Positions 46,739 through 60,386 are shown, counted from the first letter of the stretch. The stretch: DNA of 64,000 nt from Microbispora rosea (GCF_900156315.1 NZ_FTNI01000001.1:434001-498000), one strand, 5' to 3'. Notes: generated by a model from the sequence alone, not told the origin. Numbers and translations: made by a program.

Positions 46739-47676
46739 CCAAGCGCAAGCGCCGGTCGTCCGCGCCGGTCGAGAGGCGGACCGGGGCCGCCCTCGCCGAG
46801 CTGGGGCTGGACGACCGGCAGCAGCGTGTGGTCGTGTGGTCGGTCACCGCTGGAGGAGTGCTGGCGATCGCCCTGGTGCTGACGCTGGTGGTCAACGCGA
46901 TCGGCGGCGGGCAGTCGCGGCCCGCCCAGGCGTCGGGCGACGTGTCGGGGGAGGGCCTGCCCGCGACCTTCCAGTCCTGGCCGACCCTGAAGGAACTGGC
47001 CCCGATCGCCGACAGGAAGGCCGACACCGCTCCGCTGACCGCGAAGGAGGTGTTCGGCGCGCGGGCGCTCACGTCCGGGAAGGTCACACTGCGCAGGCTG
47101 GCCAGCCGCCTGGACCAGTCCTGCGCGGGCGCCGTGTGGGGAGTCGACCTCACCGACGCCCTGGCCGGGGCCGGATGCAGCCAGGCCGTCCGCGGCCTGT
47201 ACGGCACCGCCGACGGGGTGTACGTCGCGCAGTACACCCTGTTCAATTTGGCGGACGTCGCGGCGGCGGAGTCGCTGGCGAAGTCGCTGGCCTCGCTCTA
47301 CCGGGGCGCCTGGGTGCAGCCGCTGGAGTCGGCGCGGGCGAAGTTCGGCGCCTACAGCGAGGGAAACGCCTACGTCCTGGGGCACTACCTCGGGGTGACC
47401 TGGATCGGCAGGGCCGACGGCGCGGAACCGGGGGAGAAGGACGACTTCATCATGCTCGGGCTGGCCGTGCGCGAGGCCGAGAAGGCGGTCTTCCGGCGCG
47501 TGGTCAAGGTGGCCGGGGTGCCGTCGGACCCCGCGCAACCGCCGGGCCCGGCCGACACCGCGCAGCCCTCCGAGGAGCCTCCCACCGATCCCGGCGCCTC
47601 TCCCGCGGTGTCCGCGAGCACGCCCGCGCAGCCGCCCGCCACGACCTCCTCGGCGGAGCCGCCCCTCGACCGGTAG
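46735..47676 (+). CDS. membrane-anchored hypothetical protein with Pro/Ser/Thr-rich tail
   Basis: A 313-residue protein: short basic cytoplasmic start (TKRKRRSS), one transmembrane helix (about 33-55), an extracellular domain of about 190 residues with two cysteines (LDQSCAGAVWG and GAGCSQAV) that may form a disulfide, and a Pro/Ser/Thr/Ala-rich C-terminal 50 residues. No recognised family. ATG overlaps the VIT-like stop, so it is translated with lgt and the transporter. Confidence 0.82.
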   Translation: MTKRKRRSSAPVERRTGAALAELGLDDRQQRVVVWSVTAGGVLAIALVLTLVVNAIGGGQSRPAQASGDVSGEGLPATFQSWPTLKELAPIADRKADTAPLTAKEVFGARALTSGKVTLRRLASRLDQSCAGAVWGVDLTDALAGAGCSQAVRGLYGTADGVYVAQYTLFNLADVAAAESLAKSLASLYRGAWVQPLESARAKFGAYSEGNAYVLGHYLGVTWIGRADGAEPGEKDDFIMLGLAVREAEKAVFRRVVKVAGVPSDPAQPPGPADTAQPSEEPPTDPGASPAVSASTPAQPPATTSSAEPPLDR

Positions 47677-47792
47677 GCCGGGCTTCGGCGCCGCGGGCGT
47701 CACGGGTCTCGGGCCCTCGGCGTGGGGGCGGGGCGGCGTCGTGGGCGCCGGCCGCCGCGGCGCCCCGATCGCAGGGGTCGGATCGGGGCGGT

Positions 47793-47858
47793 CAGGTCGC
47801 GAGGGCCAGGTCGCGAGGGCCAGGTCGCGAGGGCCAGGTCGCGAAGGTCAGGTCGCGG
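47793..47858. repeat. 14-bp tandem repeat, 4.7 copies
   Basis: CAGGTCGCGAGGGC at 47793, 47807 and 47821, a variant at 47835, and a partial copy from 47849. The stop codon of the BpsA-like gene (47848-47850) falls at the junction of the last copies. Confidence 0.85.
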
Positions 47859-49395
47859 CGATCTGCGCCGTCATCCGGGCGAGCCGGTGGAGGGGGAGTT
47901 CGAGCGGGGTGGCGTCGACGGCCCACGGCGCGGTCTCCTCGACGGCGGCCCTGGCCTGCCGCTTGGTGAGCCCGGCTGTCTCGGTCAACGCCTCGCGCCA
48001 GGCGTTTCCGGCCTTCCCGTGCGCGCTGTCCATGATCCTGCGCACCACCCGGTCCGGGCCGCCGTCCGGGGGCGACAGCCGTACGGCGTCGAGGACGTGG
48101 CCCGCTTCCGGGGGCGCGGCGGCCAGGCGATAGACGGGAGCCAGCAGCGCGGCCAGCGCGGGCAGGTCCACCACAGGGCCCGCGGTGAGCACGCGCACGT
48201 GCCGGGCGCGCGTCGCCAGCAGCAGACGGGGCAGCGCCGCCTCCAGCCCGGCCGGCACGGCGATCGCCACCCGCTCGGGGTCGGCGGCGTACGGCTTGGC
48301 CAGCAGGGTGGCGAGCCGGGTGCGCGGCACCTGCGGCAGCAGGCCGCGCGGCCAGTCGCCGGCGAGCAGGTCCGGCCCGAACGCCGTGACGGCCGCCTCG
48401 TCCGGCGGCGCCGCCGTGGCGGACTCGACGGACTGCGGGCCCTGCGTGTAGATGGCCGTGGCGAGGCGGTCGAGCCGGGAGGCGATCGCCGGCCACGTCT
48501 TCGTGGTGGGCCGCAGCACGTACAGGTCCGCCGCGCTGCCGATCGCCTCCGCCCCGAGATACCGATTGAAGTGCGGATAGATCGCCTCGTGCAGCAGGTT
48601 GAGGTCGAACAGGGCTTTCTGCACCTTCAGCGCGAGCATCGGAGTGCGCTCGGACGCGCCGTACGCCACGAGGATCCGCCCCTGGTCGCGGTCGCGCAGG
48701 CCCTCGGCGGCCCGGGCGGCGAACAGCCCGATCCCCTCGGGCGTGTACGGCGGATCGGTGATCGCGAGGTCGGCCCAGCCGCGCAGCGACGGCGGCAGGC
48801 CGAGGCGCAGGTCGGCCCAGCGGGTGCGCACCCCGAGGTCCTGGGCGTCGATGTACTCCAGGATGCGGTCGTCGATGTCGGCCACGGCGACCTCCACCTC
48901 GGGATGGACCATCCGCACGGCCAGCGAGGTCAGGTCGTGGTCGCCGACGCACAGCAGGCGGGCGCCGGGAAGCCAGAACCGCCGCCCCAGCAGGAGGGCG
49001 CGGCGCAGCACGGTCTCGGCGGTCGCGGAGACGTGGTCGAGCGCGTGCCGCCCCCGGGGGGCCCCGGCGATCAGAGTCTCCAGGCGTTCGAGCGTCTCGG
49101 CGTGTGCCGGAACCATTCCGGCGACCGGATTCCCAAGACCGGAAATATCCGTATCAAGCCAGACGTTGTAGCGGTTGACCTGATCACTGGGAATACGGAC
49201 ACGGTCGCCGCTGTGCTCAAGGGGGAGCACTCGCAGCAGCGACTCGATCGTCCGCCGCGACGTCGCGGTCTCCCTGACCAGGTCGGCGAGGGTCCACCAG
49301 CGGCCGCCGGACAGGAGCGCCAGCGCTCCGCGCAGGCGCAGGCCGTCAACGCCGGCCTCCGCCAGCAGTTCGTCGATCGCCTCATGACCATCCAT
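47848..49395 (-). CDS. BpsA-like N4-bis(aminopropyl)spermidine synthase family protein
   Basis: A 515-residue protein. Residues 1-75 look like a winged helix (WWTLADLVRETATSRRTIES), then a SAM-type Rossmann domain of the branched-chain polyamine synthase family (PF01861) with GDHDLTSLAV (151), VADIDDRILEYI (172) and TDPPYTPEGIG (213). Archaeal and Thermus BpsA add aminopropyl groups to spermidine; this homologue has about 160 extra C-terminal residues of unknown role, so a related aminopropyl or methyl transfer is possible. ATG at 49395 lies 6 nt after TATGGT, with no Shine-Dalgarno. Divergent from gltB. Confidence 0.82.
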   Translation of the reverse strand: MDGHEAIDELLAEAGVDGLRLRGALALLSGGRWWTLADLVRETATSRRTIESLLRVLPLEHSGDRVRIPSDQVNRYNVWLDTDISGLGNPVAGMVPAHAETLERLETLIAGAPRGRHALDHVSATAETVLRRALLLGRRFWLPGARLLCVGDHDLTSLAVRMVHPEVEVAVADIDDRILEYIDAQDLGVRTRWADLRLGLPPSLRGWADLAITDPPYTPEGIGLFAARAAEGLRDRDQGRILVAYGASERTPMLALKVQKALFDLNLLHEAIYPHFNRYLGAEAIGSAADLYVLRPTTKTWPAIASRLDRLATAIYTQGPQSVESATAAPPDEAAVTAFGPDLLAGDWPRGLLPQVPRTRLATLLAKPYAADPERVAIAVPAGLEAALPRLLLATRARHVRVLTAGPVVDLPALAALLAPVYRLAAAPPEAGHVLDAVRLSPPDGGPDRVVRRIMDSAHGKAGNAWREALTETAGLTKRQARAAVEETAPWAVDATPLELPLHRLARMTAQIAAT

Positions 49396-49407
49396 GCGCA
49401 AACCATA
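49396..49407 (-). promoter_or_regulatory. -10 box TATGGT for a leaderless transcript
   Basis: TATGGT (minus strand, 49407-49402) lies 6 nt before the ATG of the BpsA-like gene. On the plus strand TAATCT near 49473 may be the -10 for gltB. Confidence 0.6.
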
Positions 49408-49553
49408 TCCACGGCGCTGACCTGTGAAGGTACGCGAAGCGGACCTGGGGGGCACTATTCCGGCAGCGTGTTGTAATCTCTAAGCACCACAACCGCAGCA
49501 GGGCCAGCGTCGTCCCTCTGTTCCACGCAGACGTTGACGACGGGAGTGACTAC

Positions 49554-54080
<4,527 letters not shown>

Positions 54081-54148
54081 CGCCGATGCGAGTCACCACG
54101 TCCGTTTCCGCGACCGTTTCCACGCAGGGATAGAGGGGGGTAACACCG

Positions 54149-55633
54149 TTGGCTGACCCGAAGGGGTTTCTGACACACGGGCGCGAGCTGCCGGCGCGCC
54201 GCCCGGTCGACGTTCGCATCCGCGACTGGCGCGAGGTCTACGAGGACTTCCCCCGGCCCGCGCTCACCAAGCAGGCGGCCCGCTGCATGGACTGCGGCAT
54301 CCCGTTCTGCCACAACGGCTGCCCGCTGGGGAACCTCATCCCCGAGTGGAACGACCTCGTCTACCGCGACGACTGGCGTGAGGCGATCGAGCGGCTGCAC
54401 GCGACCAACAACTTCCCGGAGTTCACCGGCCGCCTGTGCCCCGCGCCGTGCGAGTCGGCGTGCGTGCTCGGCATCAACTCGGACCCGGTCGCGATCAAGC
54501 GGGTCGAGGTCGAGATCGTCGACCGCGCCTTCGCCGAGGGCTGGGTCACGCCGCAGCCGCCCGCCGCCAGGACGGGCAGGAAGGTCGCGGTCGTCGGCTC
54601 GGGCCCGGCGGGCCTCGCCGCCGCGCAGCAGCTCACCCGTGCCGGGCACGACGTGGTCGTGTTCGAGCGGGCCGACCGGATCGGCGGGCTGCTCCGCTAC
54701 GGCATCCCCGAGTTCAAGATGGAGAAGCGGCACGTCGACCGCCGCATCGCCCAGATGGAGGCCGAGGGCACCGAGTTCCGCACCGGCGTCGACGTCGGCG
54801 TGGACGTCACGGTGGCGCGGCTCCGCGAGGAGTTCGACGCCGTCGTGCTGGCGGGCGGCGCCACGGCGTGGCGCGATCTGCCGGTTCCCGGCCGCGAGCT
54901 CAAGGGCGTCTACCAGGCGATGGAGTACCTCCCGCCCGCCAACAAGACCCAGGAGGGCGACTACGCCGAGTCGCCGATCTCGGCCGAGGGCAAGCACGTC
55001 GTCGTGATCGGCGGCGGCGACACCGGAGCCGACTGCATCGGGACGGCGATCCGCCAGGGGGCCCTGTCGGTCACCCAGCTGGAGATCATGCCGAGGCCGC
55101 CGGAGACCCGTCCGGGCAGCCAGCCGTGGCCGACCTATCCGATGCTGTTCAAGATGGAGAGCGCGCACGAGGAGCTGGAGGCCGGGGCGGGCGACCGCGT
55201 GTACGCGGTGTCCACCACCGGGTTCGCCGGCGACGACGAGGGCAACGTGCGGGCGCTGCGCCTGGTCGAGGTCGAGGGCCCGGCGGCGGGGTTCGCGCCG
55301 ATCCCCGGCACCGAGCGGGAGATCCCGGCCGAGCTGGTGACGCTCGCCATGGGCTTCCTCGGCCCGGAGAAGGGCCCGCTGCTGAACGACCTCGCGGCGC
55401 TGTCCGGCGACCCGGAGTCGTTCTTCGACGCCCGGGGCAACGTGGCCAGGAACGCGTCGTACGAGACGTCCGTCGAGGGCGTGTTCGCGGCCGGGGACAT
55501 GGGCCGCGGGCAGTCGCTGATCGTCTGGGCGATCGCCGAGGGCCGCTCGGCCGCGGCGGCGGTGGACGGCTACCTGAGCGGGCGGTCCGTCCTGCCCGCT
55601 CCCATCCCCCCGACGGCGCGGCCCCTCGTCTGA
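54149..55633 (+). CDS. gltD: glutamate synthase, small subunit
   Basis: The 494-residue beta subunit passing electrons from NADPH through FAD and two [4Fe-4S] clusters to GltB. N-terminal cysteines are in CMDCGIPFCHNGCPLGN and CPAPCESACVLGI; the FAD fold has VVGSGPAGLAAAQQL and the NADPH fold VIGGGDTGADC. TTG at 54149 follows GAGGGGGG, an uncommon start but the only one at the conserved N-terminus. A strong hairpin follows the stop. Confidence 0.96.
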   Translation: MADPKGFLTHGRELPARRPVDVRIRDWREVYEDFPRPALTKQAARCMDCGIPFCHNGCPLGNLIPEWNDLVYRDDWREAIERLHATNNFPEFTGRLCPAPCESACVLGINSDPVAIKRVEVEIVDRAFAEGWVTPQPPAARTGRKVAVVGSGPAGLAAAQQLTRAGHDVVVFERADRIGGLLRYGIPEFKMEKRHVDRRIAQMEAEGTEFRTGVDVGVDVTVARLREEFDAVVLAGGATAWRDLPVPGRELKGVYQAMEYLPPANKTQEGDYAESPISAEGKHVVVIGGGDTGADCIGTAIRQGALSVTQLEIMPRPPETRPGSQPWPTYPMLFKMESAHEELEAGAGDRVYAVSTTGFAGDDEGNVRALRLVEVEGPAAGFAPIPGTEREIPAELVTLAMGFLGPEKGPLLNDLAALSGDPESFFDARGNVARNASYETSVEGVFAAGDMGRGQSLIVWAIAEGRSAAAAVDGYLSGRSVLPAPIPPTARPLV

Positions 55634-55640
55634 GGCGTCA

Positions 55641-55683
55641 TCCGGCGGCCGTGGTCCCAGGGGACCGGACCGCGGCCGCCGGA
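55641..55683 (+). terminator. long hairpin after gltD
   Basis: TCCGGCGGCCG at 55641-55651 pairs with CGGCCGCCGGA at 55673-55683, and an inner GGTCC/GGACC stem adds to it. It begins 8 bp after the gltD stop. Confidence 0.8.
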
Positions 55684-55809
55684 GTGTAAGGGATAAAACG
55701 GGCATATCTCAGTCCGGTGGCCGAGTTGCGCGCGCGTACGGCTGCCGGGAGGATGCTGAGCCCGGATCGAGGGGCCCCGGCACCGGGGGCCCACCATCGA
55801 GGAGGACCG

Positions 55810-57456
55810 TTGTACGCACGGGGGCGGCTCGCCGGGGCCATCATGTCCATCACATTGCTCGGCGGGCTGGGGGCCGCCGGCCTGCCGGGGGCGGCGAGCG
55901 CGTCCGAACCCGCGCAGAACTACCTGGTCTTCTACAAGGACGGCGGCAAGGACGCGGCGCAGCGGGCGGCCGAGGCCGCCGGAGGAACGGTCCAAGGGCG
56001 GGACGACAAGCTCGGCTACCTCATCGTGCGCGCGTCCGACCCCGAGCGGATCGGCGCCGATCCCTCCGTGGTCGGCGTCACGCTCGACCGTCCCATCGGC
56101 AAGACCGCCGACGCGCCCGCCGCCTCGGCCCCCCGGCGCGCGAAGCACGCCCGGTCGGCCGCGAAGCATGTCAGGTCAGCACAGGCCGGCGACCCGCTCT
56201 CGGACCGCCAGTGGGACATGAAGATGATCGGCGCCACTCCCACCGGGTCGTACGCCAAGGCCCGGGGCAGCCACAAGGTGCTGGTGGGCGTCATCGACAC
56301 CGGCATCGACGGCGACCACCCCGACATCGCGCCCAACTTCAACCGGGCGCTCAGCCGCAACTTCGTCGCCGACCAGCCCACCGACGAGAACGGCAAGCAA
56401 CTCGACGGCCCCTGCGAGCACAAGGGCTGCAAGGACCCGGCCGACGTCGACGACGACGGCCACGGCACCCACGTCGCGAGCACGATCGGCTCGCCGATCA
56501 ACGGCCTCGGCGTCAGCGGGGTCGCCCCCGACGTGTCGCTGGTCAACCTCCGCGCCGGCACCGACTCCGGCTTCTTCTTCCTCAAGCCCACGATGGACGC
56601 CCTGGAGTACGCCGCCGACGTCGGCGTCGACGTGGTCAACATGAGCTTCTACGTCGACCCCTGGACGTTCAACTGCGCGAACAACCCGAGCGACACGAAC
56701 AGGGAGCGCCTCGAGCAGCGGGCGATCCTGGAGGGCATGCGCCGCGCGGTCAAGTACGCCCACACGCGCGGCGTCACACTCGTCAGCGCGATCGGGAACG
56801 AGAGCCTCGACCTCGGCAAGGTGAAGACCGACACCTCCAGCCCCGACTTCCCCAAGGGCGCGGAGAAGACGCGGTCCGTCGACAACACCTGCCTCAACGT
56901 CCCGGCCGAGCTCGACGGCGTCATCTCGGTGTCCTCCGTCGGCCCCGGCGGGCGTAAGGCGCCGTACTCCGACTACGGCGTCGAGCAGACCGACATCGCC
57001 GCGCCGGGCGGCGACATGTTCGACGCCGGCACCGATCTCAAGGGCGTGAGCCGGGAGATCCTGGCCGCCGCTCCCGAGAACGTCCTGCGCGCCAAGGGTC
57101 TCCTGTTCGCCAACGGCAAGCCGAAGACGTCCTCGGTGATCCGCGACTGCCATGGCGGCAAGTGCGCCTACTACCAGTACCTGGAGGGCACCTCCATGGC
57201 CGCGCCGCACGTCACCGGGGTGGCGGCGCTGATCATCGGGCGGTTCGGCACGCCGGGCAAGGGCGGGCTCCAGATGGACCCCGCGCAGGTGGAGCGCCTG
57301 CTGTACGCGACGGCGACTCCGAAGGGCTGCCCCGTGCCCCGCGCCTACCGCTACGGCACCGGCGAGAGCCAGGTCTGCGAGGGGTCCACGGCGAAGAACG
57401 GCTTCTTCGGCCACGGCGTGGTCGACGCCGCCCGGGCCGCCACCGTCGCGCCCTGA
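55810..57456 (+). CDS. secreted subtilisin-like serine protease (S8)
   Basis: A 548-residue exported protease. Signal peptide (ITLLGGLGAAGLPGAASA, about residues 14-31), an I9-like propeptide (NYLVFYKDGG to about 95), a basic Ala/Lys/Arg linker, then the S8 domain with Asp163 (VGVIDTGIDG), His218 (DDDGHGTHVAS), Asn330 (AIGNES) and Ser462 (GTSMAAPHVTG). Several cysteine pairs suggest disulfides. TTG at 55810 follows GAGGAGG; an upstream open frame to 55717 lacks this. Follows gltD but is separated by a terminator. Confidence 0.92.
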   Translation: MYARGRLAGAIMSITLLGGLGAAGLPGAASASEPAQNYLVFYKDGGKDAAQRAAEAAGGTVQGRDDKLGYLIVRASDPERIGADPSVVGVTLDRPIGKTADAPAASAPRRAKHARSAAKHVRSAQAGDPLSDRQWDMKMIGATPTGSYAKARGSHKVLVGVIDTGIDGDHPDIAPNFNRALSRNFVADQPTDENGKQLDGPCEHKGCKDPADVDDDGHGTHVASTIGSPINGLGVSGVAPDVSLVNLRAGTDSGFFFLKPTMDALEYAADVGVDVVNMSFYVDPWTFNCANNPSDTNRERLEQRAILEGMRRAVKYAHTRGVTLVSAIGNESLDLGKVKTDTSSPDFPKGAEKTRSVDNTCLNVPAELDGVISVSSVGPGGRKAPYSDYGVEQTDIAAPGGDMFDAGTDLKGVSREILAAAPENVLRAKGLLFANGKPKTSSVIRDCHGGKCAYYQYLEGTSMAAPHVTGVAALIIGRFGTPGKGGLQMDPAQVERLLYATATPKGCPVPRAYRYGTGESQVCEGSTAKNGFFGHGVVDAARAATVAP

Positions 57457-57508
57457 GCCGCTTCCCGGGGTCTTCCCGTGCCCTTCACGAGCTCATCCCG
57501 GCGCCCAC

Positions 57509-57544
57509 TCTGAGGCCCGTTCTGAGGCCCGTTCTGAGGCCCGT
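57509..57544. repeat. 12-bp tandem repeat, three copies
   Basis: TCTGAGGCCCGT at 57509, 57521 and 57533, followed by a degenerate continuation, 52 bp after the protease stop. No coding potential seen. Confidence 0.8.
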
Positions 57545-57653
57545 TGCGGGGCCCGGAACGGGGCTCGTCCCCACCTGAGTACGCGCCTGAGTAGCCCGCC
57601 GGATGTCCGGCGGGCCATGGCGGGCCTACCCTCCTCGCGAAGGAGGGCAGATC

Positions 57654-58070
57654 ATGATCTACCGGCTCGTCTGGCAGGCCACGACGGTGGCGCATTTCCT
57701 CGTCATCGCCTACATCGCCCTGGGCGGCTTCCTCGCCTGGTGGCGGCCCCGGCTCGTCTGGCCGCACCTCGCGCTGTGCGCCTGGGGGCTGGTGCAGCTC
57801 TCCGGGCTCGTGGAGTGCCCGCTGACCGCGCTGGAGAACTGGGCGCGGGCCAGGGCGGGGGAGCGCGGGCTGCTGCCTGGCGGCTTCATCGACACCTACA
57901 TCGAGGGCGTCGTCTATCCGGAGGCGTACGTGTGGCACGTGCGGCTGGCGGTGATCGCCGTCGTGCTCGCCTCCTGGGCGGGGCTCGCGATCAGGATCCG
58001 CCGACGCCGCAGACGTCCTGCGCGTACGCCAGGAACGTCTGCTGCACCGGAGCCGGAGGCGTCGCGATGA
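57654..58070 (+). CDS. DUF2784 membrane protein
   Basis: A 138-residue protein with three hydrophobic segments and features of DUF2784: TTVAHFLVIAYIALGGFLAW, CPLTALENWAR, FIDTYIEGVVYP. The C-terminus is strongly basic then Ala/Pro-rich. ATG at 57654 follows AAGGAGG; TACCCT near 57627 may be its -10. Its last 80 bp overlap the convergent lipoprotein gene. Function unknown. Confidence 0.87.
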   Translation: MIYRLVWQATTVAHFLVIAYIALGGFLAWWRPRLVWPHLALCAWGLVQLSGLVECPLTALENWARARAGERGLLPGGFIDTYIEGVVYPEAYVWHVRLAVIAVVLASWAGLAIRIRRRRRRPARTPGTSAAPEPEASR

Positions 58071-58845
58071 GATAACGTTTTTCGCCGCCGCCCACGGTGC
58101 CGTAGATCGGGAACAGGTAGGCCTTCTTGGCCTCGGCGAAGGCGTGCCAGTCGCAGCGCATGGGGGTGACCTCCACGGGGATCTCCAGCCGTGTGGCGTC
58201 CGCGGCGAGCACCGCCACCGGCCGGCGACCGCCGGAGCGGGGCAGCATCGTGTAGTGCGTGGTGGCGCCGAGGTCGTCGATGGTGACCGGCTCCGACCCG
58301 CCCTTCCTGGTGACGACGAGGTTCCCCCGGAGGGTCCGGCCCACGCGGGTCCAGGTGTCCCCGAACGTCACGTCCACCGACTGGCGCAGGATGTAGGCCC
58401 CGCACTCGGCCTTCACCAGCCCGTCCAGGGTGGGATCGGGGTGGTGGACCGGGAACTCCACCTTGCGCAAGGCCCCGTCCCCGACCTGGACGTGCGCCAC
58501 GACCGTGGCCGGGCGCACCGGCGGGATCTTCTCCGGGTCGCAGCGCGCCTCGCCGTACGGGATCCGCAGGTCCGTGCGCGGCGTCCTGCCGAGGGCGGTG
58601 TCCACGCGGGTCGGCGGGAGCGTCGCGAACGAGGCCGTGACAAGTTGGACATCCTGGAAGCGCACGCGCGTGCCGGTGTCGTTGCGCACGGACACCTCAA
58701 GGTCGTGGGATGTCTCGTCGCTGCGCCACTGGTTCAGCGACACCGAAACACCCGTCGGCGGCGCCGCCGATTCGGTAGCCTGGCCTCCGCACGCGGCCAG
58801 GGTGAACAGCGCCGTTATTACCCCCCAGGTCCGGGTACGTCCCAT
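57991..58845 (-). CDS. putative lipoprotein, function unknown
   Basis: A 284-residue exported protein. The signal peptide ends in a lipobox TLAAC (Cys19), so Lgt would lipidate it. The body looks beta-rich, with LNQWRSDETSHDLEVSVRND near the start and four further cysteines (RCDPE, AECGAY, MRCDW, QDVCG). No recognised family. ATG at 58845 lies 8 nt after TAGCCT, pointing to leaderless translation. It is divergent from pyk; its 3' end overlaps the DUF2784 gene by 80 bp. Confidence 0.78.
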   Translation of the reverse strand: MGRTRTWGVITALFTLAACGGQATESAAPPTGVSVSLNQWRSDETSHDLEVSVRNDTGTRVRFQDVQLVTASFATLPPTRVDTALGRTPRTDLRIPYGEARCDPEKIPPVRPATVVAHVQVGDGALRKVEFPVHHPDPTLDGLVKAECGAYILRQSVDVTFGDTWTRVGRTLRGNLVVTRKGGSEPVTIDDLGATTHYTMLPRSGGRRPVAVLAADATRLEIPVEVTPMRCDWHAFAEAKKAYLFPIYGTVGGGEKRYLIATPPAPVQQTFLAYAQDVCGVGGS

Positions 58846-58859
58846 GACTGCCAAGGCTA
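58846..58859 (-). promoter_or_regulatory. -10 box TAGCCT for a leaderless transcript
   Basis: TAGCCT (minus strand, 58859-58854) lies 8 nt before the lipoprotein ATG. Confidence 0.55.
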
Positions 58860-58940
58860 GGGCACGCGGGTGATCGCGTGAAGTGTCTGAACATTAGGCG
58901 ACAGCTGTGTGCGCCGTCACTGCAAGTGGTCTGTACCAAT

Positions 58941-58952
58941 TAGGGTAGTGCT
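58941..58952 (+). promoter_or_regulatory. -10 box TAGGGT for leaderless pyk transcript
   Basis: TAGGGT at 58941-58946 lies 6 nt before the pyk GTG, with no Shine-Dalgarno. Confidence 0.65.
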
Positions 58953-60386
58953 GTGAGTCGTCGAGCAAAGATCGTCTGTACCCTCGGGCCCGCCACCTCC
59001 TCACCGGAGCGCCTACGCGAGCTCATCAAGGCGGGCATGAACGTCGCCCGCTTCAACCTCTCGCATGGCAGCCACGAGTTGCACAAGGAGGTGTTCGACC
59101 GGGTCAGAGCCGCCGCCGACGAGCTGGGCTGCGCCGTGGGCGTCCTCGCCGACCTCCAGGGTCCCAAGATCCGCGTCGGGCGTTTCGCCTCCGGTCCCGT
59201 TCGGCTCGGCTTCGGCGACGTCTTCACGATCACGACCGAGGACGTCCCCGGCGACCGTGACATCGTCTCCACGACGTACGAGGGCCTGCCGGGCGACGTC
59301 AAGCCCGGCGACACGATCCTCGTGGACGACGGCCGGCTGAACCTCGAGGTGACCGCGGTCGAGGGGCCGCGCGTCGTCACCCGTGTCGTCATCGGCGGCA
59401 TGATCTCCGACAACAAGGGTCTCAACCTCCCCGGCGTCGCCGTCAGCGCTCCTGCGCTCACGGAGAAGGACGAGGAGGACCTGCGCTGGGCGCTGCGCAC
59501 CGGCTTCGACATGATCGCCCTGTCGTTCGTCCGCTCGCCGGACGACGCCGCGCTCGTCCACGCGATCATGGAGGAGGAGGGCGTCAGGCTCCCGCTCCTC
59601 GCCAAGGTCGAGAAGCCGCAGGCCGTCGACTGCCTCGAGGAGATCGTGGACGCCTTCGACGGCGTGATGGTCGCCCGCGGCGACCTCGGCGTCGAGCTGC
59701 CGCTGGAGCAGGTGCCGATCGTCCAGCGCCGCATCGTCGAGCTGTGCCGCGAGAAGGCCCACCCGGTCATCGTGGCCACCCAGATGCTCGACTCGATGAT
59801 GAGCGCCCCCCGGCCCACCCGCGCCGAGGCCTCCGACGTCGCGTACGCCGTGATGGACGGCGCGGACGCGGTCATGCTGTCCGGCGAGACCTCGGTGGGC
59901 AACTACCCGATCGAGTCGGTGTCCACGATGGCCCGCATCGCGGTCGCCGCCGAGGGCACCACGCTGCAGGCCACCCACACGCTGGACCGCCTGCCCGAGA
60001 CGACCGGCGGGGCCATCGCCCGCGCGGCGGCCGAGGTCGGCGCGATCGTCGGGGCCAAGGCCCTGGTGGCGTTCACGATGTCGGGCGAGACCGCCCGGCG
60101 GCTGGCCCGTTACCGCTCGCCGATCCCGCTGCTGGCGTTCACCTCCAACCCGCAGGTGCGCGGCCAGCTCGCGCTGACCTGGGGTGTGGAGACCTTCGAG
60201 GTGCCGTTCGTGCACCACACCGACGACATGGTCCGCCAGGTGGAGGCCTCGCTGCTGTCGCTCGGCGTCTGCGAGAAGGGCGACAAGGTCGTCGTCGTGG
60301 CCGGCTCGCCGCCCGGCAACCACGGCTCCACCAACGCCCTGCGCGTCCACACCATCGGCTCGGCGGTCGCCCACCCGTCGACCTGA
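58953..60386 (+). CDS. pyk: pyruvate kinase
   Basis: Converts PEP and ADP to pyruvate and ATP in glycolysis. The 477-residue protein has RRAKIVCTLGPATSS, ARFNLSHGSHE, LADLQGPKIRVG, the catalytic segment LAKVEKPQAVD, MVARGDLGVELP, and the Mg/ADP region ATQMLDSMMSAPRPTRAE. The C-terminal regulatory domain is present. GTG at 58953 immediately follows a TAGGGT box. Full length. Confidence 0.97.
   Translation: MSRRAKIVCTLGPATSSPERLRELIKAGMNVARFNLSHGSHELHKEVFDRVRAAADELGCAVGVLADLQGPKIRVGRFASGPVRLGFGDVFTITTEDVPGDRDIVSTTYEGLPGDVKPGDTILVDDGRLNLEVTAVEGPRVVTRVVIGGMISDNKGLNLPGVAVSAPALTEKDEEDLRWALRTGFDMIALSFVRSPDDAALVHAIMEEEGVRLPLLAKVEKPQAVDCLEEIVDAFDGVMVARGDLGVELPLEQVPIVQRRIVELCREKAHPVIVATQMLDSMMSAPRPTRAEASDVAYAVMDGADAVMLSGETSVGNYPIESVSTMARIAVAAEGTTLQATHTLDRLPETTGGAIARAAAEVGAIVGAKALVAFTMSGETARRLARYRSPIPLLAFTSNPQVRGQLALTWGVETFEVPFVHHTDDMVRQVEASLLSLGVCEKGDKVVVVAGSPPGNHGSTNALRVHTIGSAVAHPST

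Noticed and set aside
54086..54133. A 15-codon frame between gltB and gltD.
   Set aside because: Its stop does not overlap the gltD start and it has no SD, so it does not fit the bridging micro-ORF pattern.
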